Positions 1 to 8,965 of a DNA stretch of 38,835 nucleotides are shown one piece after another. The stretch's first letter is position 1, and each line of letters starts with the position of its first letter. A program made the position numbers and the translations under genes. The DNA is from Arsenicicoccus bolidensis DSM 15745 (GTDB taxonomy: Bacteria; Actinomycetota; Actinomycetes; Actinomycetales; Dermatophilaceae), in NCBI RefSeq assembly GCF_000426385.1, contig NZ_AUFG01000035.1:1-38835 (forward strand), written 5' to 3'. The notes under the pieces were generated by a model, which saw only the letters and a program-made list of their open reading frames with translations, was not told where the DNA came from and made no database searches.

Positions 1-402
1 TCGCGCTTTCGTGAGCTGCGAGCGCACGAACGGCCGGTGAGGGCGCCCCGAATCGCGCTTTCGTGAGCTGCGAGCGCACGAAGGGCCCGACGAGAGCAGG
101 GTCCGAGGCGGCGCCGGCTGGTGGGATCTGCGTCCGGAACGCACCTTTGACACGTGCGGCGGGCCCGGGTGCGACGTACGTGCTTCCCGAACGCACCTTT
201 GACACGTGCGGCCGGCGCGGACGCGGCGCTTGTGAGCTGCGAGCGCACGAACGGCCGGTGAGGGCGCCCCGAATCGCGCTTTCGTGAGCTGCGAGCGCAC
301 GAACGGCCGGTGAGGGCGCCCCGAATCGCGCTTTCGTGAGCTGCGAGCGCACGAACGGCCGGTGAGGGCGCCTCGAATCGCGCTTTCGTGAGCTGCGAGC
401 GC
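1..402. repeat. 52-bp tandem repeat array with embedded hairpin units
   Basis: A 52-bp unit starts at 1, 53, 274, 326 and 378, with a partial copy at about 232-273. The copies from 274 onwards are exactly in register. Each unit contains an imperfect hairpin of the form TTCGTG-A-GCT-GCG-AGC-G-CACGAA (for example 8-30, 60-82, 281-303, 333-355); the last copy decays after about 395. Between the copies, a different 23-bp element with an internal CGCAC...GTGCG inverted repeat occurs at 137-159 and 189-211, also exactly 52 bp apart. I see no credible gene here: an apparent reading frame at 63-287 merely follows the repeat. The array abuts the 3' end of the condensation-domain gene and may continue left of the window. 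It is not a CRISPR array, because there are no unique spacers. Confidence 0.85.
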
Positions 403-429
403 GCCAAGGCCCGAGGAGTCCAGGGCGGG

Positions 430-1734
430 TCAGACCAGGGAGCGCAGACCCTCGACGACCGCGTCCACCCAGGAGCCGACGGAGGCCTGGGCCTGCGGCG
501 TCGCCGGGGATCGCAGGCGCGCGTGCAGGCCGGACCCATCGGCGACGAACCACACCTGCACCCCCTGCGTCGGCGCGACCGCCGACACGTGCTGCGCCCG
601 CCAGGCGGGGTCGAGCGCGACCGGGAGCCGGCGGTGGTCCAGCCACGACACCGCGAACATGCCTGGGGTGACAGGCATCCCGTCATACGGCGCCATGATC
701 GGGGCCAGCGCGTGCGACCCGAGGCCCACCGCCTCGCGCACCGCAGCGCCGCACGCCTGGGGCGTCGGGTCCGCCGACTCCAGGACCGCGTTGGTGATGA
801 ACCAGCCGACCGATTGGCGCCAGCGCGACTGGTGGCGGCTGTGCACGGGAAGGACGGCTCGCAGCGGCGCGCCGGCCAGGGAGGCCGAGGCCCGCGTCAT
901 CACCGAGACGGCCATGGCGAGCGGCCCGACCCCTTCGAGGCTGGCCCGTGCCTCGAGCCGGGCGAGGCCGCGGGGGTCGAGCAGGTCGTGGGTCGAGACC
1001 ACCTCGGGCCGGGGCGCGGACACGTCACCGAGCGGCAGCGGGAAGGTCGGCATCGCGCCGCCGCCCGCGTCGAGGATCTCGTGCCACCGGCGCAGCACGT
1101 GCTCGGGCGCCGGCGGCTGCGTTGCGAGCTCGGCGGTGTGCTCGGCGAAGGACCCGACCCGGGGCAGTCGTGAGGCGGGCGCCCGACCCGCGCGGTGGTC
1201 CTCGAGGCAGGACAGCAGGTCGCGCACGAGCAGGGGCAGGGACCAGGCGTCGACGTGGGCGTGGTCGGCGGCGATCACGACGACCGGGTCGCTGCCATAG
1301 GTCGGCTCCAGCAGCGCCAGCCGGTGCGAGGGGGACTCGAGCGGGGAGCAGGCGGCGTCGAGCAGGGTGCGCAGGGCGGCCCGGGTCGGGGCCGGCAGCG
1401 TCGGGTCGGTCGGGTGCTCGACCCAGCGTCCCGGCTCGTCAGCCAGCGCGAGGGGGTGCAGCCGCAGGCCCTCGTCGGTCTCGGCGAAGGCCGAGCGCAG
1501 CGTGCCGTGCCGCTCCACGACGGCGTGCCAGGAGGCGGCGAGCTCGTCCGGTCCCACGCCGCCGGGGACCCGCAGCGCCGCGGCCATCCACGAGCCGGGT
1601 CGTGCCCCGGCGCGCAGGTGCATGCCCTGGTCGAAGGACACCGGCAGCTCACCGGCGGCGCGGTGCAGCGGGAGCTCGAGGCTGCGCAGCCGCCCCTCGG
1701 GCAGGTCGACCTGGTCGGCGTTGGTCAGGCGCAC
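430..1734 (-). CDS. Stand-alone condensation-domain (acyltransferase-like) protein
   Basis: A 434-residue protein made of a single condensation domain of the NRPS / PapA acyltransferase superfamily. The core motif RHGTLRSAF lies at residues 75-83. The active-site motif reads DHAHVDA at 157-163 instead of HHxxxDG: the second, catalytic His (158) and the Asp (162) are kept, while the first His is Asp. There are no adenylation or carrier domains and none nearby, so it more likely transfers an acyl group between free or carrier-bound partners than builds a peptide; the substrate is unknown. I chose the GTG at 1734 because an ideal AGGAGG sits six bases upstream; the frame remains open further upstream, but that extension is an Arg/Pro-rich non-protein-like stretch. 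It is divergent from the hydrolase gene at 1968. Confidence 0.75.
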   Translation of the reverse strand: MRLTNADQVDLPEGRLRSLELPLHRAAGELPVSFDQGMHLRAGARPGSWMAAALRVPGGVGPDELAASWHAVVERHGTLRSAFAETDEGLRLHPLALADEPGRWVEHPTDPTLPAPTRAALRTLLDAACSPLESPSHRLALLEPTYGSDPVVVIAADHAHVDAWSLPLLVRDLLSCLEDHRAGRAPASRLPRVGSFAEHTAELATQPPAPEHVLRRWHEILDAGGGAMPTFPLPLGDVSAPRPEVVSTHDLLDPRGLARLEARASLEGVGPLAMAVSVMTRASASLAGAPLRAVLPVHSRHQSRWRQSVGWFITNAVLESADPTPQACGAAVREAVGLGSHALAPIMAPYDGMPVTPGMFAVSWLDHRRLPVALDPAWRAQHVSAVAPTQGVQVWFVADGSGLHARLRSPATPQAQASVGSWVDAVVEGLRSLV

Positions 1735-1967
1735 GGGCGGCCTCCTGCGGGTACGGCGGGGCCTGCGGCCCGGCGGACGACCCGGGCGTCGGTGACCAGG
1801 ACGGATGTCGGAGCCCCACTGTCGCCGCGCCATACGCGCAGGTCAAGGCGGGTCCACGGTGAGGGATGGCCGTGAACCGCCCTGGCTATGATGGCGACTC
1901 ACGTGAGTCGCGCCGGGGCGTCACCCCCGGTCCGCGCGGGTGACCGCCTCGGCACCGAGGAGTGGTC
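1735..1967. promoter_or_regulatory. Divergent intergenic region
   Basis: This 233-bp gap separates the condensation-domain gene (minus) from the hydrolase gene (plus). It holds the AGGAGG ribosome site of the minus gene at about 1741-1746, one copy of the iterated GTATGNCG motif on the minus strand (1828-1835), a -10-like TATGAT at about 1885-1890 for the plus gene, and its GAGGAG ribosome site at 1957-1962. Promoter assignments are by eye only. Confidence 0.4.
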
Positions 1968-2777
1968 ATGAGCACGATCGACGTCGACGGAGCCAGCCTC
2001 GACGTGGAGGTCCACGGCAACGGCCCGTTCGTGGTGCAGCTGCACGGCCTGACGTCCAGCCGCCGCGCCAACGCCGACGCCGGCCTGGACCTCACCCGTC
2101 ACCTGCACGAGCACACGGTCATCCGCTACGACGCGAGAGGGCACGGCGCGTCCACGGGTCGGCCGGAGCCTGGGGACTACGGGTGGGAGACGCTCGCCGA
2201 CGACCTGCTCGCCGTGCTCGACCGGCTGGCCCCGGGCGAGGCGGTGCACGGCGTCGGGCCGTCGATGGGGACCGGGACGCTGCTGCACGCCGCGGTCCGG
2301 GACCCCGGCCGGTTCCGCAGCCTGACGCTGACCGTGCCGCCGACGGCGTGGGAGACGCGGGCGGCCCAGTCGGAGGCCTACCTCGACAGCGCGGAGCTGG
2401 TGGAGCGTCGCGGTGTGCAGGCGTTCATCCGGGTGGGGCGGGTCGCCGCCCGCCCGCCGGCGGTCGCGGACCAGGAGGTGCCGGTGCCCGACGTGCGCGA
2501 GGAGCTGCTGCCGTCGGTGTTTCGCGGCGCGTCGCAGACCGACCTGCCCGACCCGGACCGGCTGCGTGCGTTGTCGGTCCCGACCCTGCTGCTGGCCTGG
2601 CCCGGAGACCCCTCGCACCCGCTCAGCACGGCCCGCGCCCTGCACGACCTCCTGCCGCTGAGCGAGCTGCACCTGGCCCGGGACCCCGACGAGCTGTCGG
2701 GGTGGCCGCACGTGCTGGAGCGCTTCCTCACCCGGCAGCGCGCCGCCGGCGTCACCGCGAGGGAGGCCCGCCGATGA
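1968..2777 (+). CDS. Alpha/beta-fold hydrolase
   Basis: A 269-residue alpha/beta hydrolase. The oxyanion-loop HG is in LHGLTSS near residue 26, the nucleophile elbow GPSMG carries Ser99, the acid is probably Asp214 in WPGDPSHP and the base His248 in GWPHVL, giving a complete catalytic triad. RYDARGHGAST is typical of the esterase / epoxide-hydrolase-like group. The substrate cannot be told from sequence. I chose the ATG at 1968, five bases after GAGGAG; a GTG two codons earlier overlaps that ribosome site. Its 3' end overlaps the convergent membrane-protein gene by 26 bp. Confidence 0.85.
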   Translation: MSTIDVDGASLDVEVHGNGPFVVQLHGLTSSRRANADAGLDLTRHLHEHTVIRYDARGHGASTGRPEPGDYGWETLADDLLAVLDRLAPGEAVHGVGPSMGTGTLLHAAVRDPGRFRSLTLTVPPTAWETRAAQSEAYLDSAELVERRGVQAFIRVGRVAARPPAVADQEVPVPDVREELLPSVFRGASQTDLPDPDRLRALSVPTLLLAWPGDPSHPLSTARALHDLLPLSELHLARDPDELSGWPHVLERFLTRQRAAGVTAREARR

Positions 2778-3576
2778 AGTCGACCACGGAGTTCCACCGC
2801 GCCTCGTGCCGGCGCTCCCGCTCCTCGGCGAGCAGGTCACGCGGGCTGCCCGGCTCATAGCGTCGGGCCCAGCGCGATCGCGGTCGCGCGAGACGCACCG
2901 CCCCGACCCAGGCGATCCCCGGCACGAACATCCCCACGACCGCGAGCCACGGCTTGCCCTTGAGCAGGCAGACCACCGCGGCGACGACGTTGACGACGAG
3001 GACCCCCGTCACGGCCCAGCGCACGGCCCCCGACCCGCGCGGGGTGGAGACCAGACCCAGCGGGTCGGTGCCGAGCAGGAGGGCCAGGGCGATGATCGCC
3101 GTGGTGATGAGGGCCGTCACGGAGGTGCGGCCCTGGGGCGACCAGTAGACGTCCTCGAGGTGCAGCCACAGCGCGAACTGGTCCAGCGTCAGCGCCGCCC
3201 CGACCCCGAACGCCGCGGCGGCCACGTCGGCCCACGCCCCGGACGGTCGGTAGGCCACCTGGAGCAGGCCGACGAGCAGGATCAGCAGGATCCCCCACAC
3301 CTGGTGGTGGATGTGCACGCCGTTGATGAGGATGTCGCGGATCGGTCCGCTGGGCCGAGCACCCGCGGGGGCCCGGTCGGCCCGGTGCCGGATGTAGCGC
3401 GTGGCCGCCCGCGTCAGCACCGTCGTGACGACGAACGCCAGCAGCAGCCATAGCAGGGACACCCGCTCCGGCGTGGCGCCCGCCCGCGGCAGCACCTGCG
3501 GCAGCACCTGAGCAGCCCCGTCGACGACGAAGGCACACGCGGCAGCGCAGGCGGCGATCGTGAGGGCGGCAGTCAT
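2752..3576 (-). CDS. Integral membrane protein, function unknown
   Basis: A 274-residue protein with about six or seven hydrophobic segments (near residues 1-25, 40-60, 95-115, 120-145, 155-172, 185-205 and 210-230) and a charged C-terminal tail. Between segments it carries the histidine-rich motif HIHHQVWGILL and then LTLDQFALWLHLEDVYW, features I associate with a conserved actinobacterial membrane-protein family of unknown function. The clustered His and acidic residues could bind a metal, but that is a guess. It starts 15 bp after the end of the RecB-like nuclease gene and is probably cotranscribed with it. Its 3' end overlaps the hydrolase gene on the other strand. Confidence 0.75.
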   Translation of the reverse strand: MTAALTIAACAAACAFVVDGAAQVLPQVLPRAGATPERVSLLWLLLAFVVTTVLTRAATRYIRHRADRAPAGARPSGPIRDILINGVHIHHQVWGILLILLVGLLQVAYRPSGAWADVAAAAFGVGAALTLDQFALWLHLEDVYWSPQGRTSVTALITTAIIALALLLGTDPLGLVSTPRGSGAVRWAVTGVLVVNVVAAVVCLLKGKPWLAVVGMFVPGIAWVGAVRLARPRSRWARRYEPGSPRDLLAEERERRHEARWNSVVDFIGGPPSR

Positions 3577-3591
3577 GGCGCCTCGATCATG

Positions 3592-4464
3592 TCAGGCCTC
3601 GAGCGGGTCGTCCTCGTCCTCGACGTCGTGGTCGACCGGGGCCGAGGCGGCCGGGTCCAGCGCGCGGGCGACCGCGCCCTCCGGGATGGGCGGGGGAGTG
3701 CCGCCCCACGCGGGGCAGATGTCGCGGTGCGCGCACCAGTCGCACAGCCGCGACTTGTTGGGACGCCAGTCGCCGGTCTCGGCGGCGCGGACGATGGCCT
3801 GCCACAGCGCCTTGAGCTTGCGCTCGGTGGCCCGCAGGTCCGCCTCGTCGGGCTGGTAGCGCACGATCTCGGCGTTGCCGAGGTAGACCAGCTGCAGCAT
3901 CGACGGCACCACGCCTCGCAGCCGCCACAGCACGAGTGCGTAGAACTTCATCTGGAAGAGTGCCTTGCCCTCGAAGAGCACCGAGGGGGAGCGCCCGGTC
4001 TTGTAGTCGACCACGCGGATCATGCCGTTGGGCGCGACGTCCAGGCGGTCGACATACCCCCTCAGCAGGAGCCCGTCTAGGTCGCACTCGAGGTAGAGCT
4101 CGCGCTCGGCGGGCTCGAGATCCGTCGGATCCTCCAGCCCGAACCACCGCTCGACCAGCGAGGTCGCCGAGGTCAGCCAGGCCGTGAGCTCGGTCGCCTC
4201 CTCGCCGTCGCCGATCAGCTCGGCCAGCTCCGGCCGCTCGGCCAGCAGCGCCTCCCACTGCGGACCCACGAGGGAGGCCGCGTGCTCCAGCGTGCGCTCG
4301 GGCGCCGGCACGTCGAACAACCGCTCCAGCACGGAGTGGACCAGCGTGCCTCGGGCCGCCGCGGAGGACGGAGGCTCGGGCAGCCGGTCGATGACGCGGA
4401 AGCGGTAGAGGAGCGGGCACTGCATGAAGTCGGCGGCTCGGCTCGGGGACAGGGCGGCAACCAT
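3592..4464 (-). CDS. RecB-family PD-(D/E)XK nuclease with Fe-S cysteines
   Basis: A 290-residue single-domain nuclease of the RecB / Cas4-like PDDEXK group. The core is visible as RGTLVHSVLE (His43), a conserved Asp near 139 in GYVDRLD, and VVDYKTG (Asp153, Lys155). Cys16 together with Cys241, Cys244 and Cys250 (CDWCAHRDIC) form the four-cysteine set that holds a 4Fe-4S cluster in this family. It probably acts on DNA ends in repair. A homologue sits beside trmI in mycobacteria as well (Rv2119 next to Rv2118c), so the neighbourhood is conserved. I chose the ATG at 4464 because a TATCGT box lies seven bases upstream, the leaderless pattern seen at several genes here; an ATG at 4494 is the alternative. 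An acidic tail ends the protein. Confidence 0.85.
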   Translation of the reverse strand: MVAALSPSRAADFMQCPLLYRFRVIDRLPEPPSSAAARGTLVHSVLERLFDVPAPERTLEHAASLVGPQWEALLAERPELAELIGDGEEATELTAWLTSATSLVERWFGLEDPTDLEPAERELYLECDLDGLLLRGYVDRLDVAPNGMIRVVDYKTGRSPSVLFEGKALFQMKFYALVLWRLRGVVPSMLQLVYLGNAEIVRYQPDEADLRATERKLKALWQAIVRAAETGDWRPNKSRLCDWCAHRDICPAWGGTPPPIPEGAVARALDPAASAPVDHDVEDEDDPLEA

Positions 4465-4509
4465 GGGACCGACGATAGGACCTCGCACCGACATACCCCC
4501 TGCGCCACG

Positions 4510-4521
4510 TAGGCTCGCGCC
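4510..4521 (+). promoter_or_regulatory. -10 box (TAGGCT) for leaderless start
   Basis: TAGGCT at 4510-4515 is followed by six bases and then the ATG at 4522. With transcription starting 6-7 bases after the -10 box, the mRNA would begin at the start codon. No Shine-Dalgarno sequence is visible. Confidence 0.5.
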
Positions 4522-5709
4522 ATGTCCGACCCGCGTGGACCCCAGCCGACGCCGCCCGACCGCCCCGTCGAGCCGGCCGTCGCGGACGCCGACGTGCAGA
4601 CCCACCCGGGCTGGCGGATCGGCTCGCTGCGCGGCACCCCCATCTATCTCGGCCGCACCTGGCCCATCCTCGTGCTGGTGATCCTCGCGACCTTCGGTCC
4701 GTCCCTGTCGCGGTCACGGCCCGACCTCGGGGCGGGCGCCTACGCCGTTGCGTTCGCCTACGCGCTGCTGCTGCTCGTGTCGGTCCTCGCGCACGAGGCG
4801 GCGCACGCGCTGACCGCGCAGGCGTTCGGGCACCGGGTGCACCGGATCGTCGCCGACCTGATGGGCGGGCACACGTCATACCAGTCCGACAGCAACACCC
4901 CCGGCCGCAGCGCGATGGTGGCCCTCGCGGGGCCGCTCGCCAACGCGGCCCTGGCCGTGGCGGCCTGGCAGCTCCTCGCCGTCACCCCCGCCGGGGTGCC
5001 CCGGCTGCTCATGGGCGCCATGGCCTACTCCAACGCGTTCGTCGCGGTCTTCAACCTGCTGCCGGGCCTGCCCCTGGACGGCGGCTTCGTGCTCGACGCT
5101 CTCGTATGGCGGATCACCGGTCGCCGCACCACCGGGCTGCTGGTCGCGGGGTGGAGCGGACGCGTGCTCGCGGCGCTCGTCGCCCTGTGGTTCATCGGGC
5201 GGCCGCTGCTGTCCGGTCGTGCACCGGACTTCTTCTCGATCGCGTGGGGCGCGCTCATCGGCAGCTTCCTGTGGGCCGGGGCCGGCGGGGCCATCCGCTC
5301 CGCACGCGCCCGCGCCCTGCTCGACCAGGTCCGGCTCGGCGACCTGCTGCACCCCACGGCCCTCGTGCCCGCAGGCTCGTCGGTGGCGGACGCCGTGCGG
5401 CTCTACGGCGTCCACGGGGCGCAGGTCGTCGCCGTGCAGGACGCGCAGGGGGTCCCCACCGCGGTCGTCGACCCCCGCGCGGTGCAGTCGGTGCCCGTGG
5501 ACCAGCAGGCCGCCACCCCCGTCCTCGCCGTCGCGCACCAGCAGCCGGCCGGGTGGGTCATCGACCTCGCGCCGGACGTCCCCGTCACCGACGCCGTCGA
5601 GCGCATGGCCCAGCTCGAGGCCGGCGTGATCCTGGTGCGCCTGCCGGGCGGCGGGCACGGCCTGCTGGACGCCGGCGAGGTCGAGGACGCGGCGAGCCGC
5701 CGAGCCTGA
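4522..5709 (+). CDS. Site-2 protease family (M50) membrane metalloprotease
   Basis: A 395-residue intramembrane zinc protease. HEAAH at residues 91-95 is the HExxH zinc site within a transmembrane segment, and NLLPGLPLDGG at 178-188 supplies the third ligand (Asp186), the classic NxxPxxPLDGG motif. About six transmembrane segments span 45-260. The C-terminal 120 residues are soluble and look like a pair of degenerate CBS domains (for example LLHPTALVPAGSSVADAV), which often sense nucleotides. The family cleaves membrane-bound regulators such as anti-sigma factors; the target is unknown. The first 30 residues are a Pro-rich cytosolic leader. The gene is divergent from the RecB-like nuclease and upstream of trmI, a common actinobacterial order. 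Confidence 0.88.
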   Translation: MSDPRGPQPTPPDRPVEPAVADADVQTHPGWRIGSLRGTPIYLGRTWPILVLVILATFGPSLSRSRPDLGAGAYAVAFAYALLLLVSVLAHEAAHALTAQAFGHRVHRIVADLMGGHTSYQSDSNTPGRSAMVALAGPLANAALAVAAWQLLAVTPAGVPRLLMGAMAYSNAFVAVFNLLPGLPLDGGFVLDALVWRITGRRTTGLLVAGWSGRVLAALVALWFIGRPLLSGRAPDFFSIAWGALIGSFLWAGAGGAIRSARARALLDQVRLGDLLHPTALVPAGSSVADAVRLYGVHGAQVVAVQDAQGVPTAVVDPRAVQSVPVDQQAATPVLAVAHQQPAGWVIDLAPDVPVTDAVERMAQLEAGVILVRLPGGGHGLLDAGEVEDAASRRA

Positions 5710-5829
5710 GCCTGACGCCCGAGCCTTGCTACCGATCCTGACGCCCAAGCCTGACGCCCAAGCCCTGGCCCCGGGCCCCGCCGGACGCGGTCGAGGTCTG
5801 TCGGTGCGGCTCACTACAGTGGAGGGACC
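5710..5829. promoter_or_regulatory. Intergenic spacer with short repeats and trmI promoter
   Basis: The spacer after the M50 gene carries imperfect copies of CCTGACGCCCAAG (about 5719-5766). TACAGT at 5815-5820 is a -10-like box nine bases before the trmI ATG, with GGAGGG between them acting as a possible ribosome site. Confidence 0.4.
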
Positions 5830-6999
5830 ATGACGACACAGCCCGACGCCACCGCGCCCCTCGCCCCACCGCAGCCCACCGGCGCGGCCGGACGCCGAGG
5901 CCCCTTCCAGCCCGGCGAGCGGGTGCAGCTGACCGACGCGCGCGGCCGCATGCACACGATCACGCTGGCGGTCGGCGGCGAGTTCCACACCCACCGCGGC
6001 CGCATCCTGCACGACGTCGTCATCGGCCTGCCCGACGGGTCCACGCTCACCAACACGGCCGGCGAGGAGTTCCTCGCGCTGCGCCCGCTGCTGTCCGACT
6101 ACGTCATGTCCATGCCCCGCGGCGCCGCCGTCGTCTATCCCAAGGACGCGGGCCAGATCGTGCAGTATGCCGACATCTTCCCCGGCGCCACCGTGGTCGA
6201 GGCCGGCGTGGGGTCCGGGGCGCTGTCCATGTCGCTGCTGCGCGCCATCGGCGACCAGGGGCGGCTGCTGTCCTTCGAGCGCCGGGCCGACTTCGCCGAG
6301 ATCGCCCGCGGCAACGCCCGCACCTTCTTCGGCACCGACCACCCCGCCTGGACCGTGACGGTCGGCGACCTGGCCGAGACCCTGCCCGAGGTCTGCGCGC
6401 CCGGCACGGTCGACCGCGTGGTCCTCGACATGCTTGCGCCCTGGGAGTGCCTCGAGGCCGTCGCCGACGCGCTCGTGCCCGGCGGCCTGCTGATCTGCTA
6501 CGTCGCCACCGCCACCCAGCTGTCCCGCGTTGCCGAGGGCGCCAAGGAGCACGGCGGCTTCGCCGAGCCCCACGCCTGGGAGACGATCGAGCGCGACTGG
6601 CACCTCGAGGGGCTCGCCGTCCGTCCGGTCCACCGCATGCACGGCCACACCGGCTTCCTCATCACCACGCGTCGCCTGGCCCCCGGCGTGACGCCGCCCC
6701 TGCGCAAGCGCCGCCCCGCCAAGGGCCCGGACGACCCCGAGGAGCAGCCCTTCGGCGTCGAGGTCGACCGCGAGTGGTCGCCAGAGGACGTCGGCGAGCG
6801 GGTCGTCTCCGACAAGCGGCTGCGCAAGATCCGCCGCACCGTCACCGGCGAGGCCCCGCCGCCCGACATGCCGCCCAAGCGCCGAGACGCGGACCCCGCG
6901 CCTGGCACCGACCCCGCGCCTGACGGCGACCCGGCAGAGACGCCGGCGGAGCGGCATACGGCCCAGGACGACGTGAGCACCCCGGAGGTGGACCAGTGA
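5830..6999 (+). CDS. trmI: tRNA (adenine-58-N1)-methyltransferase TrmI
   Basis: A 389-residue class I SAM-dependent methyltransferase that makes m1A58 in the T-loop of tRNA. The SAM-binding loop EAGVGSG is at residues 114-120; DMLAPW at 190-195 is the catalytic motif IV region. [21 protein letters not shown] is highly typical of TrmI. It is longer than the roughly 280-residue archetype, owing to a charged, Pro/Asp-rich tail from about residue 290 with no visible fold. Its TGA overlaps the GTG start of arc (GTGA), so the two are translationally coupled. The same pair of genes is conserved across actinobacteria (Rv2118c near Rv2115c in M. tuberculosis). Confidence 0.93.
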   Translation: MTTQPDATAPLAPPQPTGAAGRRGPFQPGERVQLTDARGRMHTITLAVGGEFHTHRGRILHDVVIGLPDGSTLTNTAGEEFLALRPLLSDYVMSMPRGAAVVYPKDAGQIVQYADIFPGATVVEAGVGSGALSMSLLRAIGDQGRLLSFERRADFAEIARGNARTFFGTDHPAWTVTVGDLAETLPEVCAPGTVDRVVLDMLAPWECLEAVADALVPGGLLICYVATATQLSRVAEGAKEHGGFAEPHAWETIERDWHLEGLAVRPVHRMHGHTGFLITTRRLAPGVTPPLRKRRPAKGPDDPEEQPFGVEVDREWSPEDVGERVVSDKRLRKIRRTVTGEAPPPDMPPKRRDADPAPGTDPAPDGDPAETPAERHTAQDDVSTPEVDQ

Positions 7000-8630
7000 C
7001 CTATGACCCGACGAGCGAGGCGCACGCCGCCCGCATCCGTGACCTGACCACCCAGCTGTCCGCGCTGCGGACCGCCAACGGCGCGCTCGGTCAGGCCAAC
7101 GAGCGACTCACCACGACCCTCAAGGCGGCTCGCGACCAGATCACGGGCCTGCGCGAGGAGATCGACCGGATCGCCGCGCCGCCGTCGACCTACGGGGTCG
7201 TGCAGCGCACGTATGACGACGGCACCGCCGACATCACCAGCGCCGGGCGCAAGATGCGGGTCGCCGTGTCGATGGACCTGCCCCTCGCCGACATCCGGCC
7301 CGGGCGCGAGGTGCGGCTCAACGAGGCGCTGGTGGTCGTGGCGCTGGCCGACTACGAGCAGGCCGGCGAGATCGTCATCGTCAAGGAGCGCCTCGACGAC
7401 CACCGGGTGATCGTGCTGCTGCGCAACGACGAGGAGCGCGTCGTCCGCGTCGCGGGGTCGCTGGACGGGGTGCGGCTGCGCCCGGGCGACGCGGTGCTGC
7501 TCGACGCCCGCAGCAGCTTCGTGCTCGAGACGGTGCCGCACGCCGAGGTGTCCGAGCTGCTGCTCGAGGAGGTGCCCGACATCTCCTACTCCGACATCGG
7601 CGGGCTGACGCCGCAGATCGACCAGATCCGCGACGCCGTCGAGATGCCCTTCCTGCACCCGGAGCTCTATCGGGAGCACCACCTGCGCCCGCCCAAGGGG
7701 GTCCTGCTCTACGGCCCTCCCGGCTGCGGCAAGACGCTCATCGCCAAGGCCGTCGCCGCATCTCTCGCGCGCAAGGTTGCGGAGCGCAACGGCCAGACCG
7801 GCGAGGACGCGCCCAAGAGCTACTTCCTCAACATCAAGGGCCCCGAGCTGCTCAACAAGTACGTCGGCGAGACCGAACGGCACATCCGCCTGATCTTCGA
7901 GCGGGCCCGGGAGAAGTCCGACGAGGGGACACCCGTCGTGGTGTTCTTCGACGAGATGGACTCGCTGTTCCGCACGCGCGGGTCGGGCGTGTCCTCCGAC
8001 GTCGAGACGACGATCGTGCCGCAGCTGCTCGCCGAGATCGACGGCGTGGAGCGCCTCGACAACGTCATCGTCATCGGCGCCTCCAACCGCGAGGACATGA
8101 TCGACCCGGCGATCCTGCGGCCGGGCCGCCTCGACGTCAAGATCAAGATCGAGCGGCCCGACGAGCAGGGGGCGCGCGAGATCTTCGCGAAGTACCTCAC
8201 CACCGAGGTGCCCCTGCACGCCGACGAGCTCGACGACCACGACGGCGACCCCGCCGCGACGGTCGAGGACCTGATCGACGCCGTGATGGAGCGGATGTTC
8301 GCCACCACCGAGGACAACCGCTTCCTCGAGGTGACCTACCTGTCCGGCGCCAAGGAGGTCCTCTACTTCCGCGACTTCGCGTCCGGCGCGATGATCCAGA
8401 ACATCGTCGACCGGGCCAAGACCGCCGCCATCAAGGCGCTGATCACGACCGGCGAGCGCGGGCTGCGGCTCGAGCACCTGATGGAGGCCTACGTCGCGGA
8501 GTTCCGCGAGAACGAGGACCTGCCCAACACCACCAACCCCGACGACTGGGCCCGCATCTCGGGCAAGCGCGGCGAGCGGATCGTCAACATCCACACGCTG
8601 GTCGGCGGCAAGGACCTCAAGGTCGACTGA
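6996..8630 (+). CDS. arc: Proteasome-associated / pupylation AAA ATPase ARC (Mpa)
   Basis: A 544-residue ring ATPase that binds Pup through an N-terminal coiled coil and unfolds pupylated proteins. Residues about 8-50 form the coiled coil, two OB domains follow to about 190, then the AAA domain: Walker A GPPGCGKT at 240-247, pore-loop YVG in [11 protein letters not shown], Walker [10 protein letters not shown] near 313-321, and a second region of homology with arginine finger in ILRPGRLD. The GTG start overlaps the trmI stop, with GGAGG just upstream. The protein ends in KDLKVD: the C-terminal GQYL-type motif, by which Mpa opens the 20S proteasome gate, is missing. Together with the absence of prcBA this suggests ARC works without a proteasome, as in Corynebacterium, where it has been linked to ferritin disassembly. 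Confidence 0.95.
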   Translation: MTYDPTSEAHAARIRDLTTQLSALRTANGALGQANERLTTTLKAARDQITGLREEIDRIAAPPSTYGVVQRTYDDGTADITSAGRKMRVAVSMDLPLADIRPGREVRLNEALVVVALADYEQAGEIVIVKERLDDHRVIVLLRNDEERVVRVAGSLDGVRLRPGDAVLLDARSSFVLETVPHAEVSELLLEEVPDISYSDIGGLTPQIDQIRDAVEMPFLHPELYREHHLRPPKGVLLYGPPGCGKTLIAKAVAASLARKVAERNGQTGEDAPKSYFLNIKGPELLNKYVGETERHIRLIFERAREKSDEGTPVVVFFDEMDSLFRTRGSGVSSDVETTIVPQLLAEIDGVERLDNVIVIGASNREDMIDPAILRPGRLDVKIKIERPDEQGAREIFAKYLTTEVPLHADELDDHDGDPAATVEDLIDAVMERMFATTEDNRFLEVTYLSGAKEVLYFRDFASGAMIQNIVDRAKTAAIKALITTGERGLRLEHLMEAYVAEFRENEDLPNTTNPDDWARISGKRGERIVNIHTLVGGKDLKVD

Positions 8631-8707
8631 GCACGCCCCACGCGACGGGGTTCACGCGGGCACCGACGGCGATCATTGCGACCGTCGTGAGTGGGGTGCT
8701 TGCACAG

Positions 8708-8734
8708 TGGCGCCGATGGCGCCACACTGGCGCC
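8708..8734 (+). promoter_or_regulatory. Candidate antitoxin operator: three TGGCGCC repeats
   Basis: TGGCGCC occurs at 8708-8714, 8717-8723 and 8728-8734, directly against the vapB ATG. The first two also form the inverted pair TGGCGCC-GAT-GGCGCCA. Ribbon-helix-helix antitoxins of this type usually bind repeats of this size at their own promoter, so autoregulation is a reasonable inference. Confidence 0.5.
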
Positions 8735-8965
8735 ATGCCCAGCGTGCAGATCAAGGACGTGCCCGAGCAGACGCACGCCGTCTTGCGACGTCGGGCCGCG
8801 GAGGCACACCAGTCCCTGCAGGAGTACCTCCTGGGCCGGCTGGTGGACGAGGCGTCCCGGCCGACGCTCGACGAGGTTCTCGATCGCGCCGGCTCTCGGG
8901 CAGGCGGAGCGGTGACCCTCACCGAGGCCAGCGATCTGATTCGCTTTGACCGTGATCGTCGTTGA
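8735..8965 (+). CDS. vapB: FitA/VapB-type ribbon-helix-helix antitoxin
   Basis: A 76-residue antitoxin. PSVQIKDVPEQTHAVLRRRA is the characteristic ribbon followed by helix of FitA-like proteins, which bind DNA as dimers; the C-terminal part (from about residue 45) should wrap the toxin. I chose the ATG at 8735 because homologues begin with this MP-S-QIKDVP pattern; an earlier start would run through the operator repeats. The gene overlaps the PIN toxin gene. The pair is inserted just after arc, a place where dop or pup would often follow, and looks like a mobile accessory module. Confidence 0.85.
   Translation: MPSVQIKDVPEQTHAVLRRRAAEAHQSLQEYLLGRLVDEASRPTLDEVLDRAGSRAGGAVTLTEASDLIRFDRDRR

Noticed and set aside
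1-402. A CRISPR array
   Set aside because: The 52-bp units are contiguous without unique spacers, and no cas genes are present; the Cas4-like protein at 3592-4464 is a RecB-family nuclease in a conserved non-CRISPR neighbourhood.
8640-8707. A terminator after arc
   Set aside because: Complementary stretches (GCACGCCCCAC with GTGGGGTGC, CGACGG with CCGTCG) exist but are short, interrupted and far apart, so I could not support a defined hairpin.
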